From contig DEAT01000069.1 in the NCBI GenBank assembly GCA_002348265.1, positions 1 through 64,000 of the forward strand: DNA of 64,000 nt, written 5' to 3'. Both the position numbers and the translations under genes were made by a program. The notes beneath the pieces are model-generated. The model was given only the letters and a program-made list of their open reading frames with translations, did not search any database and was not told the origin of the DNA. Origin of the DNA: Gemmatimonadales bacterium UBA2975. Lineage in GTDB: Bacteria; Gemmatimonadota; Gemmatimonadetes; Longimicrobiales; Gaopeijiaceae. This document shows, piece by piece, positions 52,177 through 62,354 of this stretch (position 1 is the stretch's first letter; the number at the start of each line of letters is the position of its first letter).

Positions 52177-54731
52177 GATTCTTTTTCGCTAGAGCCGCCA
52201 GCTTCCTCCTGCTCCGTAACTGGGCCGGCTACGTCATCTACCGCGGTTCCTTTGTCGATCTCTAATTCTTCATCGTTTTCTTCGTCCATAATCACCCGGG
52301 CCACATCCATAACCACGTCGCCCTCATCGAGATTCACGAGCCTAACACCCTGAGTCGCACGACCTATCACCCGGATCTCTTCTACCCGCTGACGATTTAC
52401 GACTCCATTTCGCGTAATAAACATCAGCTGCTCATCATCCGAGACGGCCCTGACCGCCACGACCTGGCCCGTTTTTTCGGATACCTTGAGGTTGATTACC
52501 CCGAAGCCACCTCTCTTCTGCAAGCGATACTCGCTGATGGGTGTGCGCTTACCAAGCCCGTGCTCGGCCACCACTAGCACGGTAGAATCTCCCTTTGATA
52601 CCACCATACCGACAACCTCATCCCCTTCGCGGAGCTTTAGCCCCCGGACACCTCCCGTCGCCCTTCCCATCGGTCGCGCATCAGCTTCATTGAAACGGAT
52701 CGCCATTCCTTTGCGGCTAGCCAGTAGAATCTCGTCCTCTCCCGAAGTCACCCGGACTTCAATCAGCTCGTCACCTTCGTTTATGTTGATCGCGTTTAGG
52801 CCAACGGTTCGTACGTTTCCGTACGCGGACAAAGCAGTTTTCTTCACAATTCCTTTGCGAGTACCGAAGATCAAGTAGCTGTCTTCACTGAACTCTCGTA
52901 CCGGAACGACGGCGGCAATCTTCTCGTCCGCCTCAAGGTTCAAGAGGTTCACGATCGGCTTACCGCGTGAAACTCTGCTGCCTTCGGGAATTTCCCACAC
53001 CTTCTTCCAATAGCATTGCCCTCGGCGTGTGAAGATCATTAGATAGTCATGCGTGGATGCCACAAAAAGATGCTCAACGAAATCTTCTTCTTTCGTATCC
53101 ATCCCCCGCAGGCCTCTGCCACCCCGTCGCTGCGCCCGATAGGTATCGACCGGCAATCGCTTCACGTAACCCTGGTGGGAAACCGTAACGACCATGTCTT
53201 GCTCGACTATCAAGTCCTCGACATTGAACGACCCTACGGCGTGGGTAATCTCAGATCGCCTTTCATCACCGTACTTTTTATCGACCTCAGCCAATTCATC
53301 CTTGAGGATGCCTAAGCGGACCTCTTCGGACTCTAGGATACGACGAAGCTCTGCTACAAGTTCGCGGACCTCCCTAAGCTCCTCTTCGAGCTTTTCGATT
53401 TCTAAGCCCGTAAGTCGCGCAAGGCGCATGTCCAAAATGGCTTTGGCTTGGCGCTCTGAGAGCTCGAACGACTCCTGCAGTTGTGCGGATGCAGTTTCGG
53501 CATCTTTCGAACCGCGAATGATCTTGATCACTTCATCGATGTTGTCGACGGCGGTTCTGAGACCTTCGAGGATGTGCTCTCGCTCGACTGCTCTCCTAAG
53601 GTCGTACTCACTTCTGCGTACAATGACCTCAAGCCGGTGATCGATGAAATGCTGTAGGGTCTCACGTAGAGACATCACCTTCGGGACCCCGTCCACTAGG
53701 GCTAGAAGGATCGTGCCAAAAGTCGACTGCATCTGCGTGTGACGGTACAGACGGTTCAGTACAATCTCAGGAACCGCATCACGCTTAAGCTCAACAACAA
53801 TGCGCATTCCTTCGCGGTCAGACTCATCTCGAAGATCACGAATGTCGGGCAGCTTCTTGTCGCGGACCAGCTGGGCAATCTGCTCGATCAGACGAGACTT
53901 GTTGACCATGAACGGGATCTCGGTGATAACGATCCGCTCACTGTTGGCATCGATCTGTTCAATACTCGCACGCGCACGCATGACGATGCGACCACGGCCA
54001 GTACGATAAGCGTCGCGAATACCCTCGCGGCCACAGATGAAACCACCGGTTGGAAAATCTGGTCCAGTGACTAAACCCTCTAGCTCTTCTTGGCCAAGAT
54101 TAGGATCATCGATCAACGCCGTAGTAGCCGCGACGACTTCACGCAGGTTATGAGGCGGGATGTTAGTGGCCATCCCCACCGCAATTCCTGACGAACCATT
54201 GATGAGAAGGTTCGGGACCCGCGCTGGAAGGACCGTAGGCTCTTGGTGGCTCCCGTCGAAGTTATCGGCGTAGTCGACTGTCTCCTTCTCAATATCCGCA
54301 AGCAGTTCTGTCGCTAGCTGCTTGAGACGTGCTTCGGTGTATCGATATGCCGCGGCAGAATCGCCATCAACAGACCCGAAGTTCCCCTGCCCGTCTACAA
54401 GCGGATAGCGGAGAGAGAAATCCTGTACCATACGCACCATCGAGTCGTAGACAGCAGAATCGCCATGTGGGTGGTATTTCCCTAACACCTCACCCACCAC
54501 GGTAGCGCTCTTCTTATAGGCGCGACCTGGATTCATGCCCGCCTGACTCATCGCATACAAAATCCGACGGTGGACGGGTTTCAGCCCATCACGTACATCG
54601 GGAAGGGCTCGCTGCACAATGACGCTCATCGAATAATCAATGAACGACTCTCTCATTTCGTCTTCTAAGAGGCGAGCCAGAACAGTCTGCCCACCTCCGT
54701 CGCCACCTACGAACTCCAGCTCGTCACTCAT
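52173..54731 (-). CDS. gyrA: DNA gyrase subunit A
   Basis: 852 residues, the breakage-reunion subunit that introduces negative supercoils. The catalytic tyrosine is Tyr131 (YRYTEARL). The quinolone-resistance region reads GKYHPHGDSAVYDSMVRM with Ser92 and Asp96 at the positions equal to E. coli Ser83 and Asp87, so no classical resistance change. The C-terminal pinwheel has the GyrA box QRRGGRG, separating it from ParC. An acidic tail ends the protein. AGGAAG upstream supports ATG 54731. gyrB is not in the window. Confidence 0.97.
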   Translation of the reverse strand: MSDELEFVGGDGGGQTVLARLLEDEMRESFIDYSMSVIVQRALPDVRDGLKPVHRRILYAMSQAGMNPGRAYKKSATVVGEVLGKYHPHGDSAVYDSMVRMVQDFSLRYPLVDGQGNFGSVDGDSAAAYRYTEARLKQLATELLADIEKETVDYADNFDGSHQEPTVLPARVPNLLINGSSGIAVGMATNIPPHNLREVVAATTALIDDPNLGQEELEGLVTGPDFPTGGFICGREGIRDAYRTGRGRIVMRARASIEQIDANSERIVITEIPFMVNKSRLIEQIAQLVRDKKLPDIRDLRDESDREGMRIVVELKRDAVPEIVLNRLYRHTQMQSTFGTILLALVDGVPKVMSLRETLQHFIDHRLEVIVRRSEYDLRRAVEREHILEGLRTAVDNIDEVIKIIRGSKDAETASAQLQESFELSERQAKAILDMRLARLTGLEIEKLEEELREVRELVAELRRILESEEVRLGILKDELAEVDKKYGDERRSEITHAVGSFNVEDLIVEQDMVVTVSHQGYVKRLPVDTYRAQRRGGRGLRGMDTKEEDFVEHLFVASTHDYLMIFTRRGQCYWKKVWEIPEGSRVSRGKPIVNLLNLEADEKIAAVVPVREFSEDSYLIFGTRKGIVKKTALSAYGNVRTVGLNAININEGDELIEVRVTSGEDEILLASRKGMAIRFNEADARPMGRATGGVRGLKLREGDEVVGMVVSKGDSTVLVVAEHGLGKRTPISEYRLQKRGGFGVINLKVSEKTGQVVAVRAVSDDEQLMFITRNGVVNRQRVEEIRVIGRATQGVRLVNLDEGDVVMDVARVIMDEENDEELEIDKGTAVDDVAGPVTEQEEAGGSSEKES

Positions 54732-54886
54732 GCGCGTGTTCTTCCTGTCGAGCGCTCAAGCGAGCTGCTCGATGGTCTTTTGCCGGAACTCTGGAATCAG
54801 GCAAGCGCTCGCTCCTCAATGGGCCATCCCCGGCGAGCGAGGAGGCGTTGTCGGGGGGTATTTCAAGAGTACTCTGAACTCTCTGT

Positions 54887-54915
54887 AAAATAACCCTTTT
54901 CGAGCCTCTCACCAA
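54887..54915 (-). promoter_or_regulatory. Candidate gyrA promoter
   Basis: On the minus strand TTGGTG (54910-54915) and TATTTT (54887-54892) are spaced by 17 bases, about 155 bases before the gyrA start. The rest of the roughly 260-base gap between gyrA and the glycosyltransferase gene shows one short inverted repeat (54806-54812 with 54833-54839) and nothing else I recognise. Confidence 0.35.
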
Positions 54916-54990
54916 GCGAAGTTTGCACTTATCTCACCTAGAGTAAACCCTTATATCACAATGGTTTTTCATGTCTTCGCACCCCTCGAC

Positions 54991-56007
54991 TCACGCGACT
55001 GCCACGAAGTCCTCTCCCTCGACCAAGCCTGCCTCCTCCAAAAGCACCTCTATCCTAGCCCTGGCTCCATATTGGCCCACCGCAGCAGCATGAAGTGGGC
55101 CGTGGATCCGAAGGGCCTCTTTGACGCCTAAAACCGGGGCTCCATGGATCTCCTGACCAATTTTTCGGGGGTCGAGCTCAACAAACGCCACCACTCCAAT
55201 TCCGAAATCCTGGGCGGCCCGTGCGAACGATTTCCCTACTGGGCCGGCTCCCCAGACGATTACGTCACGCGCGTCCTTGAGTGGGCCAAGGCAAAGATAA
55301 TGAACCCGGCACCGCAGAAACGCTTCGGGCTTGTAACGATGGTCTGTCCGAGACAAGCGATCGGTATCTTCCCGCCACTGATGGAGCACGTCAGGGACAT
55401 TTGCGAGCCGGTGCCCCGCAAGATGCATTCGTAAAATCAGGTCGTAATCCTCTGGCCACCCGTGATCTTGGTATCCACCCACGGCATCGACTACGTCTGC
55501 CCGAAGGAAAAACGTGGGGTGAGCCAGCGGACACTCGACCCATACCGCACGTGCAACATCCTCGTGCGACCTCACGGAATTGAGCCAGTTCTCGTATCGA
55601 CGCGCGCCTGCTCTGACGACCGAATTGGGGAAATACCGCACTCCACAGCCACAGCCAGCCACTGTGGGCTCGTCCATGAGCAGAGCCCACTGAAGGGCAA
55701 AGCGCCTTCGGTCAGCGATGTCATCCGCATCCATTCGGGCAAGATACCGAGCGCGCGCTTGTGCCCTTGCTATCTCGAGCGCATCGACGATTCCTCGAGG
55801 TCTGCTTCGGAACAACCGAATTCTTTGGTCATCCGAAGCCCAGCGCTCCAAGTGATCCCAGGTACCGTCTGTCGAGCCGTCATCCACAACAATCACCTCA
55901 AAGTCATCGAAGATCTGAGTGACTAGTGACCTCATAGCCTCATCCAAATGCTTTACGCCGTTACGAACAGGCATGAGGACGCTGACGGCTGGAGAATCTC
56001 TGGTCAT
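54991..56007 (-). CDS. Glycosyltransferase family 2 fused to a nucleotide-binding Rossmann domain
   Basis: 338 residues in two parts. Residues 1-240 are a GT-A family 2 transferase: SVLMPVRNGVKHL, VIVVDDGSTDGTW, the DXD-like ARMDADDIADRRR and a WPEDYDLILRMHLAGH acceptor segment. From about residue 247 a second domain starts with VIVWGAGPVGKSFARA and continues FVELDPRKIGQEIHGAPVLG, like a PglD-type or NAD-binding Rossmann module without the acyltransferase helix. The fusion suggests coupled sugar modification and transfer, or a sugar-nucleotide sensor. Located between gyrA and uvrA, not in an obvious polysaccharide cluster. Confidence 0.88.
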   Translation of the reverse strand: MTRDSPAVSVLMPVRNGVKHLDEAMRSLVTQIFDDFEVIVVDDGSTDGTWDHLERWASDDQRIRLFRSRPRGIVDALEIARAQARARYLARMDADDIADRRRFALQWALLMDEPTVAGCGCGVRYFPNSVVRAGARRYENWLNSVRSHEDVARAVWVECPLAHPTFFLRADVVDAVGGYQDHGWPEDYDLILRMHLAGHRLANVPDVLHQWREDTDRLSRTDHRYKPEAFLRCRVHYLCLGPLKDARDVIVWGAGPVGKSFARAAQDFGIGVVAFVELDPRKIGQEIHGAPVLGVKEALRIHGPLHAAAVGQYGARARIEVLLEEAGLVEGEDFVAVA

Positions 56008-56101
56008 GGGAACACCCGTCCAAAATCTGACTTCTGATCACCTACCTGATGAAGATGTGATAGGTCTTGCCGCATAAACAGGATATCGCTGGGCTTCGAC
56101 C

Positions 56102-58984
56102 TCAGTTCTTCACCAAGCTGTTGCTAGCGGCCTCTCGCATCGCTTCGGCCAGGTAACGACCTGTGAAACTTTCCGGTATGGCGGCGATGGCCTCCGGACG
56201 CCCTGCTCCGACGATTCGGCCCCCCTGACTTCCCGCTCCGGGACCAAGATCGACAACCCAGTCTGCAACACGGATCACATCAAGATTGTGCTCGATGACC
56301 AGCACGGTATTGCCCGATTCAACTAAACGCCCCAGAACCTCCACCAGCTTGCAAACGTCTTCGCCGGAGAGCCCTGTAGTCGGCTCATCTAGGATGTAGA
56401 GTTTTCGCCCCTTCTTTCCTGACACCCTCGCTAACTCTCGAGCTACTTTGAGCCGCTGGGATTCGCCACCAGACAAAGTCGTCGCGGGCTGTCCAAGGCG
56501 GAGATAACCGAGCCCTACTTGTTGAAGCTGCCAAAGGCTCTTTCCGAGCCTCCGCTCCCGAATAAAGAACCTGATTGCCTCGTCGATGGTAAGTTCCAGA
56601 ACTTCAGCAATCGTCTTTCCTCGGACCTTAACGTCCAGGACTTCACGTTTATATCGTTGGCCTGAGCAAGCCTCACAAGGCACATACACATCGGCCATAA
56701 AGATCATCTCGACCTCAACGGCACCCGCACCCTTACACTCTTCGCAACGACCACCGTCAACATTGAAACTGAAGTGGCCAGGCGTATAGCCCCTTTCTTG
56801 AGAAATGGGGGCAGCCGCAAACAACTTCCGCACCGCATCCCACGCTTTGATATAAGTCACCGGGTTCGAGCGTGGAGTGCGACCGATGGGCGTTTGGTCG
56901 ACTAGCACAACCTCATCCACATACTCGAGACCTTCTAGAGCATCGTACTGTCCTACAACCTCACCTAAGTGCTCTTTAGCACTCGTCTCACCACTGCCCA
57001 ATTCCCTCTCTGCCGCGCGATAAAGGACGTCGTGAACCAAAGTCGACTTACCTGATCCCGATACACCCGTCACCAATGTCATAGTACCGAGAGGGATCTC
57101 GACATCCACCGACTTAAGGTTGTGCTGCGTCGCTCCCTTGAGCCTTAGCGAGGGGCCATTAACTGACCTAGGACTCTCTGCTCCAACTATAGGTGACCGA
57201 CCGGAGATGTACCGTCCAGTCACCGTGTCCTGCAATTCCAGCTCTTCCGCCGTGCCCTCGAATACAACTTCACCACCACGTTCGCCAGACGCCGGACCGA
57301 GTTCCACAACATGATCCGATGCCCAAATCGCTTGCGTGTCGTGCTCCACGACGACGACCGTGTTACCAGCACTCCTGAGCTTTTTCAGCAGCTCGAGCAG
57401 AGCTCCGGTATCCCGAGGATGCAGTCCCACAGTCGGCTCATCTAGGACATAGAGTGTATCGACCAGTGCGGACCCGAGCGAGTTGGCCAAGTTGATGCGT
57501 TGAGCTTCACCTCCTGAGAGGGTCCTCATCTGACGACTCAGTGACAGGTAGCCCAAGCCCACATCAACAAGGAACCCGACCCTCGCATTCAGCTCGCGCA
57601 TGATCGTCTCCGCGATCTGAGCTTCCATCGAAGTTAGGTCTAGCTGCCTGAGCCATAGCGCTAGATCCTCTAGCGCTAGTTCCGACACCTCTGCGACCGT
57701 CCGTCCGGACACACGAACGTTTAGGGCCTCGCTGCGAATCCTTGCACCACCGCATTCGCAGCACGTCTTGGGCGCCTGATACTTCCTTAACCAGACCCGG
57801 ATATACTGCTTGTAACGCTTTTTTTCACGCGATACGAGGAATGGTATAACCCCCTTGAATCCCTTCGCGCCGTATAAAACCTCTTCACGAAACTTCTTCG
57901 GTAGCTCTTCCCACGGCGAGTAGAGAGAGACACCGCACTGCGTCCCAAAGTCTTTCAGCTTCGTTCTCTCTCGCTTGTAACGCGGCGCAGACCACGGATC
58001 GACCGCATTGTCGGCCAACGATCTGGTCGGCACCGGAATGATCAGGTCTGGGTCATAGTCGAGCGTCGCACCGAATCCGGTGCAGACAGAGCACGTGCCA
58101 TAAGGATTGTTGAAGGAAAAGAGCTGCGGTGTGGGCTCAAGAAAGACCGCCTCAGGATGCTCTGGGCAACGAAAGTGTTCAGTAAATAGCAGACGGTCAG
58201 GAACCAGAAGAGAAAAATCGGTTTTCCCTTCTCCTTGATTTCGGTCCTCTGAAAACAAGACTATGGCCTCCCCTTCTCCTTCGACAAAACAGATACCGAG
58301 AGAATCGGCCAGGCGACCTGTGTCGTCCGGATCTGTCTTTATCCGGTCTACAATGACCAAAAGCTCTTCGGCCTGCGTCAGATCTACTACGAAATCGTCC
58401 GGGTGATCGGCATCCGGCCCGGAGAGGTCAACCTGGACTCCATCCACCAATAGACGAACAAACCCAAGCTCTCGGAGATTAGACACGACAAGCTCATGCT
58501 TAATTTCCTCGCTCCTGGGAAGCGGGAACGCGACCTGAATGCGCTCTCCCGGACCCAGATCAAGTACTCTGTCTACCGCTGATGACACGGTATCCGGCTT
58601 TACGTGACGGTCACACACTGGACAATGAGTACGCCCAACCCGCGCCCACAGCAGACGCATATAGTCGTACACCTCAGTTGCAGTCCCCACCGTAGATCGA
58701 CTCGACTTCGTGGGGTTCCTCTGCTCGATCGACACTGCCGGTGACATTCCTTCTATCGAGTCTACGTCCGGCTTCTCCATGCGCTCAAGAAACTGTTTGG
58801 CATAGGTAGAAAGTGACTCTACATATCGGCGCTGCCCTTCCGCGAATAGCGTGTCTAGAGCAAGAGAGCTCTTTCCCGAACCAGAGGGACCCGTAATCAC
58901 CACAAATGAGCGACGTGGGAGGTCCAGATTGACCTCCTTCAGGTTATGCTGCCGGGCTCCCCGGATCCGGATCGGATCGTCCAT
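56102..58984 (-). CDS. uvrA: Excinuclease ABC subunit A
   Basis: 960 residues, damage-recognition ATPase of nucleotide excision repair. Two ABC halves are seen: Walker A VITGPSGSGKSSLA and VTGVSGSGKSTLVHDVL, signatures LSGGEAQRINLA and LSGGESQRLKVA, and two Walker B regions ending VLDEPTVGL and ILDEPTTGL. Three cysteine pairs mark the zinc modules (CPVCD, CSVC, CEECKGAG with CEAC). ATG 58984 is chosen; the frame is open to 59035 but the first 17 residues there are not conserved. 62 bases follow the glycosidase-like gene, so it may be part of that transcript. Confidence 0.97.
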   Translation of the reverse strand: MDDPIRIRGARQHNLKEVNLDLPRRSFVVITGPSGSGKSSLALDTLFAEGQRRYVESLSTYAKQFLERMEKPDVDSIEGMSPAVSIEQRNPTKSSRSTVGTATEVYDYMRLLWARVGRTHCPVCDRHVKPDTVSSAVDRVLDLGPGERIQVAFPLPRSEEIKHELVVSNLRELGFVRLLVDGVQVDLSGPDADHPDDFVVDLTQAEELLVIVDRIKTDPDDTGRLADSLGICFVEGEGEAIVLFSEDRNQGEGKTDFSLLVPDRLLFTEHFRCPEHPEAVFLEPTPQLFSFNNPYGTCSVCTGFGATLDYDPDLIIPVPTRSLADNAVDPWSAPRYKRERTKLKDFGTQCGVSLYSPWEELPKKFREEVLYGAKGFKGVIPFLVSREKKRYKQYIRVWLRKYQAPKTCCECGGARIRSEALNVRVSGRTVAEVSELALEDLALWLRQLDLTSMEAQIAETIMRELNARVGFLVDVGLGYLSLSRQMRTLSGGEAQRINLANSLGSALVDTLYVLDEPTVGLHPRDTGALLELLKKLRSAGNTVVVVEHDTQAIWASDHVVELGPASGERGGEVVFEGTAEELELQDTVTGRYISGRSPIVGAESPRSVNGPSLRLKGATQHNLKSVDVEIPLGTMTLVTGVSGSGKSTLVHDVLYRAAERELGSGETSAKEHLGEVVGQYDALEGLEYVDEVVLVDQTPIGRTPRSNPVTYIKAWDAVRKLFAAAPISQERGYTPGHFSFNVDGGRCEECKGAGAVEVEMIFMADVYVPCEACSGQRYKREVLDVKVRGKTIAEVLELTIDEAIRFFIRERRLGKSLWQLQQVGLGYLRLGQPATTLSGGESQRLKVARELARVSGKKGRKLYILDEPTTGLSGEDVCKLVEVLGRLVESGNTVLVIEHNLDVIRVADWVVDLGPGAGSQGGRIVGAGRPEAIAAIPESFTGRYLAEAMREAASNSLVKN

Positions 58985-59046
58985 GGTTGGATGATATAAG
59001 GAACGTCGCCATGAGCGAGACTGCGCTCCGAACAATTCGCGTCTTG

Positions 59047-60618
59047 CTAGGACCCTTCGATCGAGTCTCTTGAGGCTACTATGCTGTCTAGCGACTCATC
59101 CATAGCGCCTGTCGCACCAGTATCTGCGTCTAGTTCCCGCATCATCTCAAACAGCGTAAAGTCATGAGCCTCTACAGAATCCATGATCTCGTATCTCCGA
59201 GAAGTAGGGCTAAGCACACCGGCAACGCGCACAAGTGGGTCGTTCTCGAATCCGTTTATCGGCTCCAACGCTGCCAAAGAGTAGCGCGTTGAAGAATTCC
59301 AAAGAATCCACTCATTCAGACCCACGTCGTACGTGGCTTGAATCTGGGCTCGGACTTCGGCAGGGCCGTACACCGGAGACCCGATACTGAAATCCTGAAG
59401 CCAAGGACGGGTCAGTCCCGCCCCCTCAACCGCACCTGAGCGGCGAAGCGCATCTCGCAAAGCGGCGTAGACAACCTCATAAGGATATGCATTGGGATCA
59501 GAATAACCGAAACTCCCCTCCCAGTAGTGGCTCGGGTACACCATGGGCAAGGCTACATCTATCACGTCTATAAAGCTTTCCCAAACCTGGCCAATGCCTA
59601 CGTCTCGCCGAAAGGAAGTCGTTATCCCAAACACATCAGCAGTCGACCTTACGGGGAGATCCGAGAGTTCCTTCTCTGCATATCTTAGAAAACCTCTCAC
59701 GGCATCTACCCGCCTCTCGCTTTCACCACCTGTAAAAACTGCCCTAGCCATGTCGGAAGCAGGGGCATCTGGGAATCTGATGTAGTCCCACTGGATCTCG
59801 GGGAAACCCATCTCCGCAACCTCCCGAGCGAGAGCAATGTTGTACGACCAGAGGTCTTCATCAAAAAGGTTTTGCCATACGATGCCCTTGCTGTCCACCC
59901 AAACGCCCCCTGCAATATCCTGAACCGCAGTCTCTGGTCGGGCAGCGGCGAGCAACGGGTCCTTCACGACTACAATACGTGCAATCGGATACACGCCCTC
60001 CGCTTCCAAGCGGTCCAGAAGACCAGGCAAGTCACGGATCCGGATCTCTCCATCCGCCCCGATCTCCTTCGCCAGAGGAACATCAGTAGCGTGGCTAATG
60101 AAGCCCGTCGCATCCTTGATATCTATGACGAGTGCGTTGACTTCAGTCGTCTCCGCAATCTCAAGTATCCTTGTTATTCTGCGCTCCGATCCCGCGGCCC
60201 ATGCGTTCACATAAAGACCCCGGATGTAATCCGGACGAGGGAAACGAGCATCATCGAAGTCTTGCACTGGCCTCATTCCGAGGTGAGGCGTTTCATTAGA
60301 GTCCGTCAAACCAAGAGGTGCCCTATATGGGATAAAAGGAGCCCCATCAGACTCTGATCCTCCTGGCTCTTCCTCACCCCCTACGTCGCCGTCTAGTCCC
60401 TCCGCTCTCCCATCACTCGCCAATGTCCGAACGGCGGGCTCCTCGAATTTCAGAGAATCCATCGCGGGTTTCTGATCGGCGTGGACCCCCAGTGAGTCCG
60501 AAATCTTAATCTCTGAAAGCGGAGACTTCTCAGCACTATCTGAAACCCCGGAGCACGACACTACCAACAGCAACGGAGCAAACCACTTCAAGCAACGACC
60601 TAAAAGAGAGAGGGTCAC
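59047..60618 (-). CDS. Glycoside-hydrolase-like lipoprotein (DUF4015 type)
   Basis: 523 residues. A lipoprotein signal ends LLLVVSC. A low-complexity acidic linker follows, then from about residue 130 a TIM-barrel domain of the putative glycosyl hydrolase (DUF4015) family: YIRGLYVNAWAAGS, VNALVIDIKDATGFIS, YPIARIVVVKDPLLA, IQWDYIRFPD and DVALPMVYPSHY. The acid in the WDYIRFP strand and in DIKD are candidate catalytic residues. The start is GTG 60618, four bases after the rhodanese gene. Substrate unknown; probably an envelope polymer. Confidence 0.85.
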   Translation of the reverse strand: MTLSLLGRCLKWFAPLLLVVSCSGVSDSAEKSPLSEIKISDSLGVHADQKPAMDSLKFEEPAVRTLASDGRAEGLDGDVGGEEEPGGSESDGAPFIPYRAPLGLTDSNETPHLGMRPVQDFDDARFPRPDYIRGLYVNAWAAGSERRITRILEIAETTEVNALVIDIKDATGFISHATDVPLAKEIGADGEIRIRDLPGLLDRLEAEGVYPIARIVVVKDPLLAAARPETAVQDIAGGVWVDSKGIVWQNLFDEDLWSYNIALAREVAEMGFPEIQWDYIRFPDAPASDMARAVFTGGESERRVDAVRGFLRYAEKELSDLPVRSTADVFGITTSFRRDVGIGQVWESFIDVIDVALPMVYPSHYWEGSFGYSDPNAYPYEVVYAALRDALRRSGAVEGAGLTRPWLQDFSIGSPVYGPAEVRAQIQATYDVGLNEWILWNSSTRYSLAALEPINGFENDPLVRVAGVLSPTSRRYEIMDSVEAHDFTLFEMMRELDADTGATGAMDESLDSIVASRDSIEGS

Positions 60619-60622
60619 TAAC

Positions 60623-60964
60623 TCAATACGCTCTCAATGAAGGATCAACCTCTGCACGCCAACCGAGGACACCCCCCTTGAGGTTCAACACCTGGTCGTA
60701 TCCCATCTGCATGAGAATCGCGGCCGCCCATGCGCTTCGACCTCCGCTACGACAGTACACAACCACGTCTGCATCCGCCGCGACTTCTCCCGCACGTCCC
60801 TGAAACTCACCTGTAGGGATTCGAAGCTGGTCATAGTCGGGCAAGTCGGCGATCTCTGCCTCATGGTACTCACGAACATCTACAAGCGTGAGTATGTCCC
60901 CAGAATCGAGACGTTCCTTTAGTTCCAGCGGCGTGATCTCTTTGACGTCAAAATCGTTATTCAT
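60623..60964 (-). CDS. Single-domain rhodanese
   Basis: 113 residues, one rhodanese domain with the catalytic cysteine in VYCRSGGRS and the typical LVDVREYHEAEIADL start. No signal, cytosolic. It transfers sulfane sulfur between donors or acts as a sulfur carrier. Six-residue active loop (CRSGGRS) fits the thiosulfate/polysulfide type rather than arsenate or phosphatase types. It begins directly at the stop of the Kdo transferase gene (no gap), so the two are coupled. Confidence 0.93.
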   Translation of the reverse strand: MNNDFDVKEITPLELKERLDSGDILTLVDVREYHEAEIADLPDYDQLRIPTGEFQGRAGEVAADADVVVYCRSGGRSAWAAAILMQMGYDQVLNLKGGVLGWRAEVDPSLRAY

Positions 60965-62275
60965 CTACTTAACTCTCAAAAGTGACTCGAGTAGGGTTGC
61001 AGACCGGAGAGCCGCCCCGCGGTTGCTGTGAATATACTCGGCTGAAGCAGCTCCTGCGGCCTTCCTGCGAGCTTCTTCAGTCAACCAAGTGGTGATCACC
61101 TCCGTTAATTCTTCCACATTCTGCACTGCCACCGCACCTCCGCAGGAGATGAGGTCTCCGGCCGCACGTGCCCTGTGGTGCTGAGAACCAAACAAGACTC
61201 CGCTTTCCGCAGCGGCCGGCTCTAAAACGGAATGAAGACCTCGGCCGTGGAACCCACCACCAACGAAGGATACGGAAGCCAATCCGTACAGGTTCGCCAA
61301 CACGCCAACACGATCCACCACAATCGCATTAGGGCGAAGACTAACTTCAAGTTCTTCAACCGCTAAGGCGTCTTCCAATCTGCTCAAGGTGGTCGCCCAC
61401 CAGCCGTCGTTTTTCAGGCGCTCAATCAGCTTCGCAACAGACAACTCAGAGGGTTTATGGGGAGCAACTATCAAACGAAGATCTGTGATCCTCTCCCGAG
61501 TGGAAACAAGGGCCGGAAGGAGAACATCTTCGTCTGAAACCCACGTTGAACCGGCGACCACGGTCGGTCGAGCATCAGCCTGCAAGAGCGCGTGCCATCG
61601 ATGCTGAGGGTCTCGTCCTCGGAACCGGTACACTGCGGAATCAATGCCAGGATCACCCGTGGTCTTCACTGCCCTTGGACTGACACCGAGCGACTGAAGC
61701 GCCAATGCATCTTCTTCGGAGTTAGCGCACGCGAGTGACAGAGCATTCCAAGAAGGCTTCATAAACATCTTAGCTAATAGCCCCATCCGCCCGGACCCTC
61801 GGGTCACCACCGCGCCGATCATACCTACCGGGATCCCGCGACGATCCGCCTCGTTCACCAAGGTCGGCCAGATCTCTGTTTTGGTGAAGATGACCGCATC
61901 GGGGGCCACTTCCTCCAAGGCGCATCCTAGGGGACCCTTCAAGTCCCAGGGCAGATAGGTAGCTACATCTGCATTTATGCTCCTGGCGATTTCTTCGGCG
62001 GAGGGAGAAAAGAACGTATACACGACCTGAACATCCGGGCGGAGCGCTCGAAGCTCCCGAATGACCGCTCTCGCTTGGAAACCCTCGCCTACGCTAGGTG
62101 CATGGACCCATACGACTGGTCGATCTGGATCCTTCAACGTCCGTCCCCAGAGTGACAAGAGATCATGGGCGCGACGACGTCCAGAAAGGCCTCTTGCAAG
62201 GTTTGAACTGCCGATTGAGAGGAGCGGAGATAACAGACGAACGACGCCCCACGCGAACCGATATAGAACGCTCAA
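60965..62275 (-). CDS. waaA: 3-deoxy-D-manno-octulosonic acid transferase
   Basis: About 436 residues, family GT30, adding Kdo to lipid A at the inner-membrane face, so the cell makes LPS. A hydrophobic N-terminus (SVLYRFAWGVVRLLSPLL) precedes the N-terminal GT-B domain with the catalytic VWVHAPSVGEG (base Glu) and FTKTEIWPTLV. The C-terminal domain has VAGSTWVSDE, FVGGGFHGRGLHSVLEPAA. I place the start at TTG 62275, which gives the usual family length. The frame is open to ATG 62356, whose first bases overlap the ATG of the divergent gene at 62355. Confidence 0.93.
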   Translation of the reverse strand: MSVLYRFAWGVVRLLSPLLSIGSSNLARGLSGRRRAHDLLSLWGRTLKDPDRPVVWVHAPSVGEGFQARAVIRELRALRPDVQVVYTFFSPSAEEIARSINADVATYLPWDLKGPLGCALEEVAPDAVIFTKTEIWPTLVNEADRRGIPVGMIGAVVTRGSGRMGLLAKMFMKPSWNALSLACANSEEDALALQSLGVSPRAVKTTGDPGIDSAVYRFRGRDPQHRWHALLQADARPTVVAGSTWVSDEDVLLPALVSTRERITDLRLIVAPHKPSELSVAKLIERLKNDGWWATTLSRLEDALAVEELEVSLRPNAIVVDRVGVLANLYGLASVSFVGGGFHGRGLHSVLEPAAAESGVLFGSQHHRARAAGDLISCGGAVAVQNVEELTEVITTWLTEEARRKAAGAASAEYIHSNRGAALRSATLLESLLRVK

Positions 62276-62354
62276 GAAGTTCCGGTATTCAGTTTCGGAG
62301 AAGAATGAATGCAAGGAGCATAGGGCGGCAGCGCTGCGGCCGGTAGATTTAGTC

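Noticed and set aside
54724..54915. A 63-residue minus-strand open frame ending at the gyrA start
   Set aside because: Overlaps the gyrA ribosome-binding region; no motif or initiation signal, so treated as gyrA leader.
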